Source: CAVZVW01 sp963778845 (GTDB taxonomy: Bacteria > Actinomycetota > Actinomycetes > Actinomycetales > Kineosporiaceae). From it: a stretch of 64,000 nt of DNA. Within the stretch, counting starts at the first letter, position 1. Every line of letters starts with the position of its first letter. The translations under genes and the position numbers were made by a program. Shown piece after piece: positions 18,159 through 26,556 of the stretch. A model generated the notes under the pieces. The model searched no databases, had not been told where the DNA came from, and saw nothing but the letters and a program-made list of their open reading frames with translations. The DNA lies in NCBI GenBank assembly GCA_963778845.1, contig CAVZVW010000009.1, forward strand, positions 1,969,053 through 2,033,052. Direction: 5' to 3'.

Positions 18159-19307
18159 CTACGCAGCTGCGGCGGGCGTTGAGACGTTCGGGCCGGCTTG
18201 CGATCGTCGCAGCTCGCGCATCGGTCGGTAGCGGTCGTAGAGGACGACGATCAGGGAGATCAGCATGACGAAGAACATGGCGTGCTCGGGGTTGAACCGG
18301 GCACTGAGTGCCCGGGCGATCCACACCAGGGCGAGGTTCAGCGAGGTGACCACTGCGAGCTGCGCGACGACATTCTCGACGGTCCAGCGATGCCGCGCGA
18401 CCAGCAGGCCCACCGCGGAGTTGATGACCACCAGCGTGGCCACCGCCGCGATCACCTGGCCCGGCGTTGCATTCGAGCCGGGCAGGATCTGCGCGAAATC
18501 CACACAGACCAGGCTCACCAGGGTGACCTTCTCCACGAGGTTCCAGTCGAAGAGGCGCCAGTTCGCCGCACGGTACTCGGCTCGCTTGGCTGCAGTGTCG
18601 AACTCGACGGGCAGCGGGTCGGCCGGCACTCGGAGAGTCCAGTCCCGCGGGGGAAGGCGGTACGTGACCGCCCACCAGGCGATGACCGCAACGGCGACCA
18701 CCAGGATGACGACGGTGGGCCAGACCCACGTGTGCTCATCGGCGAAGTCCGTGAAGTCCAGCTGCGCGACGTGGATCCACCATTCCTGCGGGAGCTTGAT
18801 GACTATCCAGATGAAGGCCACCAGCCTGACTACCAGACTCCTGCTCATCCGACGCGGGTCCCACCGCAGCCGGACCCCCTCGTACGCGATGAAGAAGTAC
18901 TCGAAGGTGTTGGGGAACACCAACAGGAGCCAGCGCCACGAAGACGGGTCCGACGGATCCCGAACGCACTCGAAGAGTGTCACCCCGAACAGGCGGTACA
19001 GCCAGAGGAACTGAGCCGCCGCCAGGGCGGAGCGGTTGGTCCAGTTGCGCATCGTCGCCACGTACGCCACGGACAGGTAGTACACGTCCAGGGCCTTGTC
19101 GTAGCCCTGGTAGCCGTTCTCGATGTCGTGCCAGAAGGAAGGGGTCAGCTGGGTCTGGAAGATGGACTGGTCGATCCCGTCGATGACGAGGGACGTGATG
19201 ATGGCCGGGAGGGGGAAGAGCGGGATGAACAGGGGCACGACCAGACGGGCCAGGACAACGACGACAAGGATGGTGACGTCGGTTGCAGTGGGGTCCACGT
19301 CAACCAC
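18159..19307 (-). CDS. Polytopic membrane protein of unknown function
   Basis: A 382-residue integral membrane protein with about eight to nine hydrophobic segments, starting with TDVTILVVVVLARLVVPLFI. A central soluble loop (about 225-265) separates two membrane halves. Aromatic-rich loops such as DIENGYQGYDKALDVYYLSV and QEWWIHVAQLDFTDF stand out. I recognise no transporter or enzyme signature. It is transcribed alone and converges on the lipoprotein gene. Confidence 0.78.
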   Translation of the reverse strand: MVDVDPTATDVTILVVVVLARLVVPLFIPLFPLPAIITSLVIDGIDQSIFQTQLTPSFWHDIENGYQGYDKALDVYYLSVAYVATMRNWTNRSALAAAQFLWLYRLFGVTLFECVRDPSDPSSWRWLLLVFPNTFEYFFIAYEGVRLRWDPRRMSRSLVVRLVAFIWIVIKLPQEWWIHVAQLDFTDFADEHTWVWPTVVILVVAVAVIAWWAVTYRLPPRDWTLRVPADPLPVEFDTAAKRAEYRAANWRLFDWNLVEKVTLVSLVCVDFAQILPGSNATPGQVIAAVATLVVINSAVGLLVARHRWTVENVVAQLAVVTSLNLALVWIARALSARFNPEHAMFFVMLISLIVVLYDRYRPMRELRRSQAGPNVSTPAAAA

Positions 19308-19452
19308 TCCCTGTCATGGGCACTTCTCCGGTACTACCGAGGGCAAGGCTTCCTGCTGCGCGCCAGCACCGGACAGCAGTCACACCGGGCCACGGGTAGA
19401 ATGCCGCCACACGACTCGACGCTGCAACTGCGCACTCACGCGCGGCGGGGCC

Positions 19453-20629
19453 TCACTTCGTCACCGCCGCTCGGTAGGGGCGGAAGAACGCGCGCAGCTC
19501 CTCCGCGTAGAGCTCGGGCTCCTCGAACGGCGCGAAGTGCCCGCCGCGCGCGGGCTCGGTCACGCGCACGACGTTGGCGGTGCGCTCGAGCCACGCCCGC
19601 GGCGGGCGGACGATGTCGCCGGGGAAGAGCGAGAAGCCGGACGGCACCTCGACCCGGCGGGCGTGCTGCGCGGGCGGGATCGCGGCGTTCGCGCGGTACA
19701 TGCGCATCGACGAGCCGATCGTCCCCGTGAGCCAGTAGAGCGTGACGTTCGTGAGGATCTCGTCCTTCGTGAAGCGCCGCTCGACGTCGCCGTCGCAGTC
19801 GCTCCACGCCCGCAGCTTCTCGACGATCCACGCGGCGAGCCCGGCCGGCGAGTCGGTCAGCCCGAAGGCGGCGGTCTGCGGCTTCGTACGGTGCATGGCG
19901 GCGTAGGCACCCTCGGTCGCACCCCAGGCCGCTGCGCCCTCGAGCCATGCGCGCTCCTCGGGCGCGAGGTCAGCCGGGTCGCCGGTGAAGACGGGCAGGC
20001 CCGCGTCGGTGCGGTGGACGGCCACGACCCGCTCGGGGTGGTCGAGCCCGAGGTAGCGGCTGACGTGGCTGCCGATGTCCCCGCCCGCCGCGCCGAACCG
20101 CGCATACCCGAGGACGCCCATGAGCTCGGCCCACAGGCCGGCGACCGCGATGGCGTCCAGCGGTGGGCCGATGGGGCGGTCGGAGTACCCGTAGCCCGGC
20201 ATGTCGGGCACGACCACGTCGAACGCGTCGGCGGGGTCGGCGCCGTGCGCGCCGGGGTCGGTGAGGAGGGGGATCACCTTCGTGTAGCGCCAGAACGAGT
20301 CCGGCCAGCCGTGGCTGAGAACCAGCGGCAGTACGGGCCCGGCCGGTGCGGCGGCCCGCTCGTGCACGAAGTGGATCCCGAGGCCGCCGAGCCGGACGCG
20401 GAAGCGGGGGAGCTGGGCGAGCGCCGCTTCGTGCGCCGGCCAGTCGAACCCGTCCGCCCAGTAGGCGACGAGCTCGCGAAGGTAGGCGAGGTCGGTCCCG
20501 AAGCGACCACCCGGCGTCCTCGGGCGCGTCCGGCCAGCGCGTCGCTCGCAGCCGCGCGCGGAGGTCCTCGAGCGCCGCGGGGGCGGTCTGCGGGGTGAAC
20601 GGCTCGGGGCGGGGCGGGGCGTCCGGCAT
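19453..20629 (-). pseudogene. Epoxide hydrolase (EPHX1-like), frameshifted
   Basis: Two frames together encode a complete epoxide hydrolase. The N-terminal domain (MPDAPPRPEPFTPQTAPAAL to RWPDAPEDAGW) starts at 20629. From about 20506 the family sequence continues in another frame with FGTDLAYLRELVAYWADGFD, the HGWPDS oxyanion motif, nucleophile Asp in GGDIGSHVSRYLG, and catalytic His in ARGGHFAPFEEPE near the end. The span is 3n+1 bases, so one extra base near 20506 explains the break. If this is a sequencing error the enzyme is intact (about 391 residues) and would open epoxides to diols. Confidence 0.85.
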
Positions 20630-20714
20630 GGGACGAACCCTATGCATCCACAGGTGAAGCGGCCCACCCGCTGCGATCTACTCCGCGGGAATCGCCCCCG
20701 CAGATCGGAGCGCC

Positions 20715-21071
20715 TCATGAACGGCCATGGAAGGACTGGCGGCCGGCCGGGGTGCCGCAGTAGATGGTGACGTGGACGAGTACTTCCTCGACCTCACCCA
20801 CCGTTGCGCCGCTGGCGAGCGCGCCTCGGACATAGATGGCCAGTTCCTGGTATCGACCCAGTGCCGCGAGAATGCCAAGGCTCAGCAGTGCCTTTGACTT
20901 GCGATCCAACGCTGTCCCGCTCCACGCGCGTCCCCACGCCAACTCCGTGACGAGGTGCTGGAACGTCATCATGAACGCATCCGATCCGGCCAGGTTGGCG
21001 TCGACGAACTCGTCGCCGAGCACCTCGCGCCGGATGCGCAAACCTCTCTCGAAATCCTCGCTGTCGCTCAC
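20715..21071 (-). CDS. Carboxymuconolactone decarboxylase family protein, C-terminus shifted
   Basis: The 118 readable residues match PcaC-like CMD-family proteins: RRAGxR-type N-terminus (ERGLRIRREVLGDEFVD), DRKSKALLSLGILAALGRYQ, and the conserved EVEEVLVHVTIYCGTPAG. As read, it ends in the unusual QSFHGRS. One base removed near 20732 restores the family tail MAVHEALRSAGAIPAE with a stop at 20678, and the span 20678-21071 is 3n+1. So the true gene probably ends at 20678. It either decarboxylates a lactone or acts as an alkylhydroperoxidase-like protein; the lone Cys argues against AhpD chemistry. Confidence 0.8.
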   Translation of the reverse strand: MSDSEDFERGLRIRREVLGDEFVDANLAGSDAFMMTFQHLVTELAWGRAWSGTALDRKSKALLSLGILAALGRYQELAIYVRGALASGATVGEVEEVLVHVTIYCGTPAGRQSFHGRS

Positions 21072-21239
21072 ATCGGGGACGATACCGGCTCGGCGCGCGT
21101 AGCGCTCACGATCCCGGCCCGTAGCCGCGCGGACGACGGGCTGCTGCGACTGCGGGCCGTGGCCCGCTCCGTCCAGACAGCTGGCGACCGGTCGAGCTCA
21201 CGTCACGGAACAAGGGTCAGTCAGGGGCGGCCAGCCGGG

Positions 21240-22091
21240 CTATGCGGCGCGTTCGATCGTGAGGCTGCCCATTCCTTTGCCCAGCTGGTACATGAGTCTC
21301 AGCTTGACCTCGCACGATCCCTGCGCGCCGAGAGGGTCGATGGCGATGATCTTGTCACCGTTGAGGGCGTTGGTGGGTCCGAGGTCGATACCGGGAGCCA
21401 GTGTGATGATCCCAGAAACACGAAGGGCGTTTGCCAGAGTTCCCGGATGGAGCGTGAACGCGACGACGACTTCCAGCTCTTCGTCGATGGGGCCGGCGCC
21501 GAAGTCGTATGCGGCGATCTCCACCCGGTGGCTGGCGGGGATGATCGTGCTGGGGTGCCACCCGGCCGTTGCGTCTGCGTAGAAGGGCCACTCGTGCTTG
21601 GGCGCCACGATCTCGTATCCGTAGTACGTGTTATCGGTCTGCACTAGCTGCGCAAAGGTACGGTAGTGGCTCGGCAAGACCTTGGTCGCAGGCGTGATGA
21701 CGCCGCGCCGGCGAAGGTTGTTCATCGCCGGCGCCTGGAGCTCGTCGAGCAGGCCGGTGTCGATGATCTCGGCCATCACCACGTCGACAGCGTGCGGAAG
21801 CTCGGCCTCGAGGATGTCGCGCTCCACCACCTCCACCACGCCACCAAGGCGGTTGCGGACGATGCTCTGACGCAGAGATCGGGCCAGCGTCGACTCCACC
21901 TCCACGGCGTAGACCCTGCCGGCACCTGCTTCCGCTGCGAAGAAGGCCAGGATGCCGCTGCCACTACCGACGTCGACAACGGTGTCGCCGGGGCTCACCA
22001 CGGCGTGAATGGCTTCGCGGAACGCCTCCGTGCGCACTCGGTCCTTGAGGCACATGTAGGGGAAGTCGGTGTTCGACCAGATCTCTTCCAT
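21240..22091 (-). CDS. SAM-dependent methyltransferase, PRMT-like class I
   Basis: A 283-residue protein with a class I SAM-binding domain: DTVVDVGSGSGILAFFAAEAGA, followed by the acidic end of strand 2 (VYAVEVES) and the double-glutamate-type loop VVMAEIIDTGLLDE, which resembles the PRMT double-E loop. The C-terminal half is a beta-rich domain as in protein arginine methyltransferases. I chose ATG 22091 (MEEIWSNTDFPYMCLKDRVR) because CAGGAG precedes it; an upstream extension is possible but lacks a good site. The substrate is unknown. Confidence 0.8.
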   Translation of the reverse strand: MEEIWSNTDFPYMCLKDRVRTEAFREAIHAVVSPGDTVVDVGSGSGILAFFAAEAGAGRVYAVEVESTLARSLRQSIVRNRLGGVVEVVERDILEAELPHAVDVVMAEIIDTGLLDELQAPAMNNLRRRGVITPATKVLPSHYRTFAQLVQTDNTYYGYEIVAPKHEWPFYADATAGWHPSTIIPASHRVEIAAYDFGAGPIDEELEVVVAFTLHPGTLANALRVSGIITLAPGIDLGPTNALNGDKIIAIDPLGAQGSCEVKLRLMYQLGKGMGSLTIERAA

Positions 22092-22222
22092 GACCAGCTC
22101 CTGGGGGCTCCTGCCCGCGACGGTGGGCGCGAGTCGGGCACCCACGCCATCGGGCGAGTACTGGAGTCCCATCGGGAGGTCGCAGATACCCGTACATCGA
22201 GACGATGTCCGTGTCCGCAGCC

Positions 22223-22978
22223 TCACCGGCCCGACGCGTCTGTGTTGTGCTGGAACCCGGATCGGGCGACGACCCCCGGGAGCAGCCGCTCGTCGGGGCC
22301 GTAGTCCTCCCGCGGGTGGAAGAACAGTCGGGGGCGCAGGTCCAGGTCACGCAGCTCTGTTGCATAACGGTCAAGCAGTGCCCGTCGCTCTTCGGAGCTG
22401 ATCCTGCCGGGCATGTGGGAGGCGAACGGGGTCAGGACGTCGAATCCTGCATACCGAAGGAACCCGTTGTGCACCGGCCACAGGACGTCGAGCAGCGCAC
22501 CGTCGACGCCGTCGGGCGCGTACGTGTCACTCGACGTGCCGGTGGTCACCGAGACCATGGCCAGCTTGCCGTGCATGAGGCCGGTGTCGTACTTGCGGCC
22601 CGGCATGTAGCCGAAGCCGCGGGTGAAGACGCGGTCGATCCAGCCCTTGAGGATCGCGGGCGGCCCGAACCACCACATGGGGTACTGCAAGATGACCAGG
22701 TCGGCCCGGCGAACCTTGTGCTGCTCCGCGACGATGTCGGCCGCCGTCGTCCCGGCCCCGTGGGCGAACGTCTGCTCACGGTCGATCCGCAGCACCGCGT
22801 CGTCCTCACGCGGTCCCGGGAAGTCGTCGGCGTCGGCGACGGCCTTCCACTTCATGCCGTAGAGATCGCTCACCTCGACGCTGTGCCCCTCGGCGGTCAG
22901 GGTTTCCGCAGCGACTCGGGCGAGTGCGCCGTTGAAGGACGTGCGTTCGGGATGGGCGAGGACGAGCAGGACGTTCAC
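22223..22978 (-). CDS. NAD(P)H dehydrogenase (quinone)-type flavodoxin-fold protein
   Basis: A 251-residue Flavodoxin_2 protein: VLLVLAHPERTSFNGAL (FMN/FAD phosphate loop), QYPMWWFGPPAILKGWIDRV (signature of the NQO/MdaB family) and VTTGTSSDTYAPDG. The family reduces quinones or nitro compounds with NAD(P)H. The GTG at 22978 overlaps the VOC stop (GTGA, 22975-22978), so the two genes are co-translated. It has a longer C-terminus than MdaB. Confidence 0.87.
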   Translation of the reverse strand: MNVLLVLAHPERTSFNGALARVAAETLTAEGHSVEVSDLYGMKWKAVADADDFPGPREDDAVLRIDREQTFAHGAGTTAADIVAEQHKVRRADLVILQYPMWWFGPPAILKGWIDRVFTRGFGYMPGRKYDTGLMHGKLAMVSVTTGTSSDTYAPDGVDGALLDVLWPVHNGFLRYAGFDVLTPFASHMPGRISSEERRALLDRYATELRDLDLRPRLFFHPREDYGPDERLLPGVVARSGFQHNTDASGR

Positions 22979-23424
22979 GGCTGCGCCGGCTTCGTCTGGC
23001 GGATCATCCACACGACGCCGGCGTCGGGGACGGTGTCGAAGTAGACGAAGCCGGTGCCGTTGTCGCGGCGACCGCTCATGAGGGTCCGCAGGCCGGCGCT
23101 CTCGGCGGCGGTGACGCCCTCGTCCAGGTTGGACTCGAAGCCGATGTGGAACACGCCCTCGCCCTTGGCGTCGAGGAACCGTCGTTGTGGGCAGTCGACC
23201 TTCGGTGGCTCGCACAGCTGGATCTGGACGTTGTCCAGGTTCATGTACCGGTACTTCAGCCGCCGGAAGGCGTCGGGGCTCGGGACGTTCAGATCGGTGT
23301 ACTCGACGAGGGGCGGGTACTCCAGCCATGGACCCATCCCCAGACCCTCGTAGTAGGCGACGGCGACGTCGATGTCGTGCACGACGAGGCAGATGTGGTG
23401 CAGGGTGCGAAAGGGCGCGGACAC
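22975..23424 (-). CDS. VOC family protein (glyoxalase/epimerase fold)
   Basis: A 149-residue vicinal-oxygen-chelate protein. LHHICLVVHDIDVAVAYYEG starts the first beta-alpha-beta-beta-beta unit; VFHIGFESNLDEGVTAAES starts the second. Candidate metal ligands are H10, Q69 (IQLCEP), H92 (FHIGF) and a late acidic residue, a pattern close to methylmalonyl-CoA epimerase-like members. It heads a two-gene operon whose upstream region carries the palindrome shared with the PucR-linked promoters. Confidence 0.82.
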   Translation of the reverse strand: MSAPFRTLHHICLVVHDIDVAVAYYEGLGMGPWLEYPPLVEYTDLNVPSPDAFRRLKYRYMNLDNVQIQLCEPPKVDCPQRRFLDAKGEGVFHIGFESNLDEGVTAAESAGLRTLMSGRRDNGTGFVYFDTVPDAGVVWMIRQTKPAQP

Positions 23425-23544
23425 GGCATGGCTCCTTGTCGGACGTTGCGAGAGCGGTGTGGGTTGGGGTCTTCGCCTCCTCGACCGTACGGACGGGGGC
23501 CTGCCTGGCGGATCGGCGCCGGTACGGAAGGTCGGGCGATGAAC

Positions 23545-23558
23545 TCGACACTTGTCGA
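23545..23558. promoter_or_regulatory. Palindromic operator TCGACA-CT-TGTCGA upstream of the VOC operon
   Basis: A perfect 14-bp palindrome lies 121 bp upstream of the VOC start and downstream of the PucR-type gene. The same core CGACA-NN-TGTCG recurs at 26457-26468 and, with one mismatch, at 24692-24703. It is a candidate binding site for the PucR-type regulator; assignment is by position and recurrence. Confidence 0.6.
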
Positions 23559-23619
23559 AGAGGGCTCACTCCGCGGCCGGCTACCCGGGCGTGACCGTCG
23601 GTAGGGCGTAAGAAGGCCG

Positions 23620-24645
23620 TCATCCTGCCGCGCGGCGGTAGGCGGCGAGCCACAGCGCGAGCTGCAGGTCGGTGCGCGTGCGGCCATCCCGCAGGTCGAC
23701 CCCGGTGAGCTCCTGAATGCGGTCCAGGCGGTAGTACAGGGTCGTCCGGTGCAGATGGAGAAGCTGGGCGGCCGCCGCGACGTCCCCTCCCTGGTCGAGG
23801 ACGACGCGGGCGGTGGTCATGAGATCGCTGCGAGGCTGCGACGCGAGCACCTCAGCGCCGGCGTGGACGTCGGCGACCGTGAGATCGTCCGGCGCCTCCA
23901 CAACGAGGCGCCAAGCGCCCAGGGCGTCCCACGACGGCGTCTCGAGATCGGCCCCAGCGGCCAGCACACGGCGGGTCGCTCGAGCCCGGCGCACGGCCTC
24001 ATGCAGCCGGACGAGGGCAACCGGACTACCGCTCGTCGCCGTCCGGGTCCGGGTCCCCGCCACGTGGGCGCTCATGTCATCCGGCAGGGCCCAGCCCCCG
24101 GCTTGTGGCGGTGCGGCGACCTGGACCTTGGCGCCGTGCGGCAGGTGCTCCAGGCGTGCCAGGTCGCGGGCCGCCTCCTCGTCAGGTCCGTGCACGAGAC
24201 GATCCAGCAGCTCGTCCCGGACGTACTGCACGTCCTCGGCGGCCTGGTGCATCCTCGCCATGGTCTCGGCGGCCAGCTCGGCACAGTCGACGAGCAGCGG
24301 CAGGTCCTCAGGCTCCACTGTGGCATCGCGGTCGAGCACCCACAGGAAGCCGAGGTGGTGCCCCTGGTGACGCACCGGCATGCACCAGCGGGCCCACATG
24401 TCCGCCTCGGGCACGGCGGGCGTACGGACCGGTGCGGTCGCCTTGGCGAGCTTGAGCCGGTCGATGACCGCCAGCGCCTTCGGGTCGGCCGTGCGTTGGA
24501 GGATCGAGGACATCCGGGTGCCGTCGACGGCGCCCTGGGCACTCCACCACAGCGGCCGCTTGTGCGTGTCCTCGATCAGCACCGACTGGCCGAGCTCGGC
24601 GGCGAGCCGGTCGACCGCTACCTGGACGTCGACGGACTCGGTCAC
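23620..24645 (-). CDS. PucR/CdaR-type helix-turn-helix regulator
   Basis: A 341-residue regulator. The N-terminal two thirds form a sensor-like region; the C-terminus is the PucR HTH (HTH_30): DVAAAAQLLHLHRTTLYYRLDRIQELTGVDLRDG (split here: recognition part HRTTLYYRLDRI), with TDLQLALWLAAYR closing the domain. PucR-family activators control purine, proline or other nitrogen-source catabolism. It lies directly downstream of pruA in the same direction, and a copy of the candidate operator sits in its own promoter gap. Confidence 0.88.
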   Translation of the reverse strand: MTESVDVQVAVDRLAAELGQSVLIEDTHKRPLWWSAQGAVDGTRMSSILQRTADPKALAVIDRLKLAKATAPVRTPAVPEADMWARWCMPVRHQGHHLGFLWVLDRDATVEPEDLPLLVDCAELAAETMARMHQAAEDVQYVRDELLDRLVHGPDEEAARDLARLEHLPHGAKVQVAAPPQAGGWALPDDMSAHVAGTRTRTATSGSPVALVRLHEAVRRARATRRVLAAGADLETPSWDALGAWRLVVEAPDDLTVADVHAGAEVLASQPRSDLMTTARVVLDQGGDVAAAAQLLHLHRTTLYYRLDRIQELTGVDLRDGRTRTDLQLALWLAAYRRAAG

Positions 24646-24691
24646 CGAACCACCTCCGCCTGCCCGTGCTGTGCCAGAGCACTCCTGGGTG

Positions 24692-24703
24692 CGACAAGTG
24701 TAG
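24692..24703. promoter_or_regulatory. Near-palindrome CGACA-AG-TGTAG upstream of the PucR-type gene
   Basis: This 12-mer differs by one base from CGACA-NN-TGTCG. It lies 47 bp upstream of the PucR-type start, in the 75-bp gap after pruA, which suggests autoregulation. Confidence 0.5.
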
Positions 24704-24720
24704 GAACATCACCCCTCGAG

Positions 24721-26358
24721 TCAGATGTCGCTCGGGTCCAGGTGCGGGTAGCGGTAGTCGTAGACCGGCAGGTGGTTGCGCTTCGTCGCCCGCGGGCTCG
24801 CGAAGCGGATCAGGTTCCAGACCGTCCCCGCCTTGTCGTTGGTGCCCGAGGCGCGAGCACCGCCGAAGGGCTGCTGACCCACCACGGAACCGGTCGGCTT
24901 GTCGTTCACGTAGAAGTTGCCGGCCGTGTAGCGCAAAGCGTCGGCCGCCTGGGCCACCGCGCTCTCGTCCCGGGCAAAGACAGCCCCGGTGAGGCCGTAC
25001 CTCGTGCTCTCGTCGACCAGGCGCAGCGTGCCCTCCCAGTCCGCGTCGTCGTAGGCGTACGCCGTCAGGACCGGGGCGAACAGCTCCTCGGTGATGAACG
25101 ACGAGTGCGGGTCGGCCACCTCGAGAACGGTCGGGTCGACGAACCAGCCCTGGGAGTCGTCCGTGGTACCGCCCACGACCACAGCGCCCTCGGCGCGGGC
25201 CTGGGCGAGCGCCTTCTCGTGCTTGCGGAACTGCTGCTCGTTGATGACCGCGCCGACGAACGTCTCCGGCTCGACCGGGTCGCCCAGAACGACCGTCTCG
25301 GTGAGCTCGACGAGCCGGTCCCGCAGCCGTGGCCAGAGGCTGCGCGGCGCGTAGAGCCGTGAGGGAGCCGAGCATTTCTGGCCCTGGAACTCGTAGGCGC
25401 CACGGACCAAGGCCGCGGCGAGGTGGTCGATGTCCGCGCTGGGGTGCGCAAGCACGAAGTCTTTGCCGCCGGTCTCACCGACGAGTCGTGGATAGTTCCT
25501 GTAGTTCGAGACGTTCTCGCCGACGGTGCGCCAGATGCGCTGGAACGTGCCGGTCGACCCCGTGAAGTGCACCCCCGCGAGCTGCGGGTGCGCAAGGACC
25601 ACGTCACCGATCTCCGGCCCGTTGCCGTGCACGACATTGACGACGCCGTCCGGCAGCCCGGCCTCGCGCATGAGCTGCATCGACAGGTGCGCCACCAGAG
25701 AGGCACTCTCCGCGGGCTTCCACACCACCGTGTTGCCCAGGAGCGCCGGCCCGAACGCGAGGTTGTTCATGCAGGTGAAGTTGAACGGCGAGACGGCGAA
25801 CACGAAGCCCTCGAGGGGTCGGTACTCGACGTGGTTCCACATGCCCGGCAACGACCCCGGCTGCACGTCGTACATGTCGACCATGTTCTTGACGTTGGCG
25901 CGGATGAAGTCCACGGTCTCGCACGCCGCGTCGATCTCGGCCTGGTACGTGGTCTTCGACAGCTCGAGCATCGTTGCCGCGTTGAGGCGCTCGCGCCACG
26001 GGCCGTGCTCGAGCATGTCGGCGGCCCGCAGGAACGGCGCCGCACGCTGCTCCCAGGGCAGCCGCGACCACCAGCGGGACGCCTCGAGCGCGGCGTCGAC
26101 CGCGGCGGAGGCCTCAGCCGCGCCGCCGTGATGGACCTGACCGAGCCGGAGCGTGTGGTCGTGCGGCGCGAGGACCGGGGCCAGACGCCCGGTGCGCACC
26201 TCCTGCGAGCCGATCAGGTTGGGGACGTCGTACGCCGCGGCGCGCACCTCGGCGAGGGCGGCCGTGGTGGCAGCGCGCTCCGGCGAGCCGGGTGCGAACG
26301 ACTTCGGCATGGTCGGACCGATGGGGAACAGCGCGGTGCGGCCGGCAGGTGCGGTCAT
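24721..26358 (-). CDS. pruA: L-glutamate gamma-semialdehyde dehydrogenase
   Basis: A 545-residue P5C dehydrogenase that oxidises glutamate semialdehyde (from proline or ornithine) to glutamate with NAD. Family marks are FAVSPFNFTCMNNLAFGPAL, catalytic Glu in LVGETGGKDF, catalytic Cys in FQGQKCSAPSRLY and the C-terminal GKPTGS-equivalent NDKPTGSVVGQQPFGGAR. ATG 26358 has AGGAGAG seven bases upstream. No proline dehydrogenase lies next to it; the divergent FAD oxidoreductase occupies that position. Confidence 0.93.
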   Translation of the reverse strand: MTAPAGRTALFPIGPTMPKSFAPGSPERAATTAALAEVRAAAYDVPNLIGSQEVRTGRLAPVLAPHDHTLRLGQVHHGGAAEASAAVDAALEASRWWSRLPWEQRAAPFLRAADMLEHGPWRERLNAATMLELSKTTYQAEIDAACETVDFIRANVKNMVDMYDVQPGSLPGMWNHVEYRPLEGFVFAVSPFNFTCMNNLAFGPALLGNTVVWKPAESASLVAHLSMQLMREAGLPDGVVNVVHGNGPEIGDVVLAHPQLAGVHFTGSTGTFQRIWRTVGENVSNYRNYPRLVGETGGKDFVLAHPSADIDHLAAALVRGAYEFQGQKCSAPSRLYAPRSLWPRLRDRLVELTETVVLGDPVEPETFVGAVINEQQFRKHEKALAQARAEGAVVVGGTTDDSQGWFVDPTVLEVADPHSSFITEELFAPVLTAYAYDDADWEGTLRLVDESTRYGLTGAVFARDESAVAQAADALRYTAGNFYVNDKPTGSVVGQQPFGGARASGTNDKAGTVWNLIRFASPRATKRNHLPVYDYRYPHLDPSDI

Positions 26359-26456
26359 GACGTCTCTCCTGATGACGAGGTGCGCAGTCGTCTCGAACCT
26401 AGGCACGTCGCGGCTACGAGGCTTCAGCAGCGCACCGGAAGTTGCCCCCGGTCCTC

Positions 26457-26468
26457 CGACATCTGTCG
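26457..26468. promoter_or_regulatory. Palindromic operator CGACA-TC-TGTCG between pruA and the divergent FAD operon
   Basis: The palindrome lies 99 bp upstream of pruA and 89 bp upstream of the forward FAD-oxidoreductase gene, so one site could serve both promoters. It matches the sites at 23545 and 24692. Confidence 0.6.
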
Positions 26469-26556
26469 AAGCCTGCCGCCCAAGTTCCGCACTGACGCCG
26501 ATCCGCTCCTGCCGACCGCCGTCCTACTGTCGAGCCGCGATCGAGAGGAGACCGGC

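Noticed and set aside
24721..26358. Bifunctional PutA
   Set aside because: The length (545 residues) and motifs cover only the P5C dehydrogenase part; no proline dehydrogenase barrel is encoded in or beside the gene.
25423..26556. Long upstream extension of the FAD oxidoreductase
   Set aside because: It lies antisense to pruA; the GTG at 26557 has GAGAGGAG and begins directly before the dinucleotide-binding motif.
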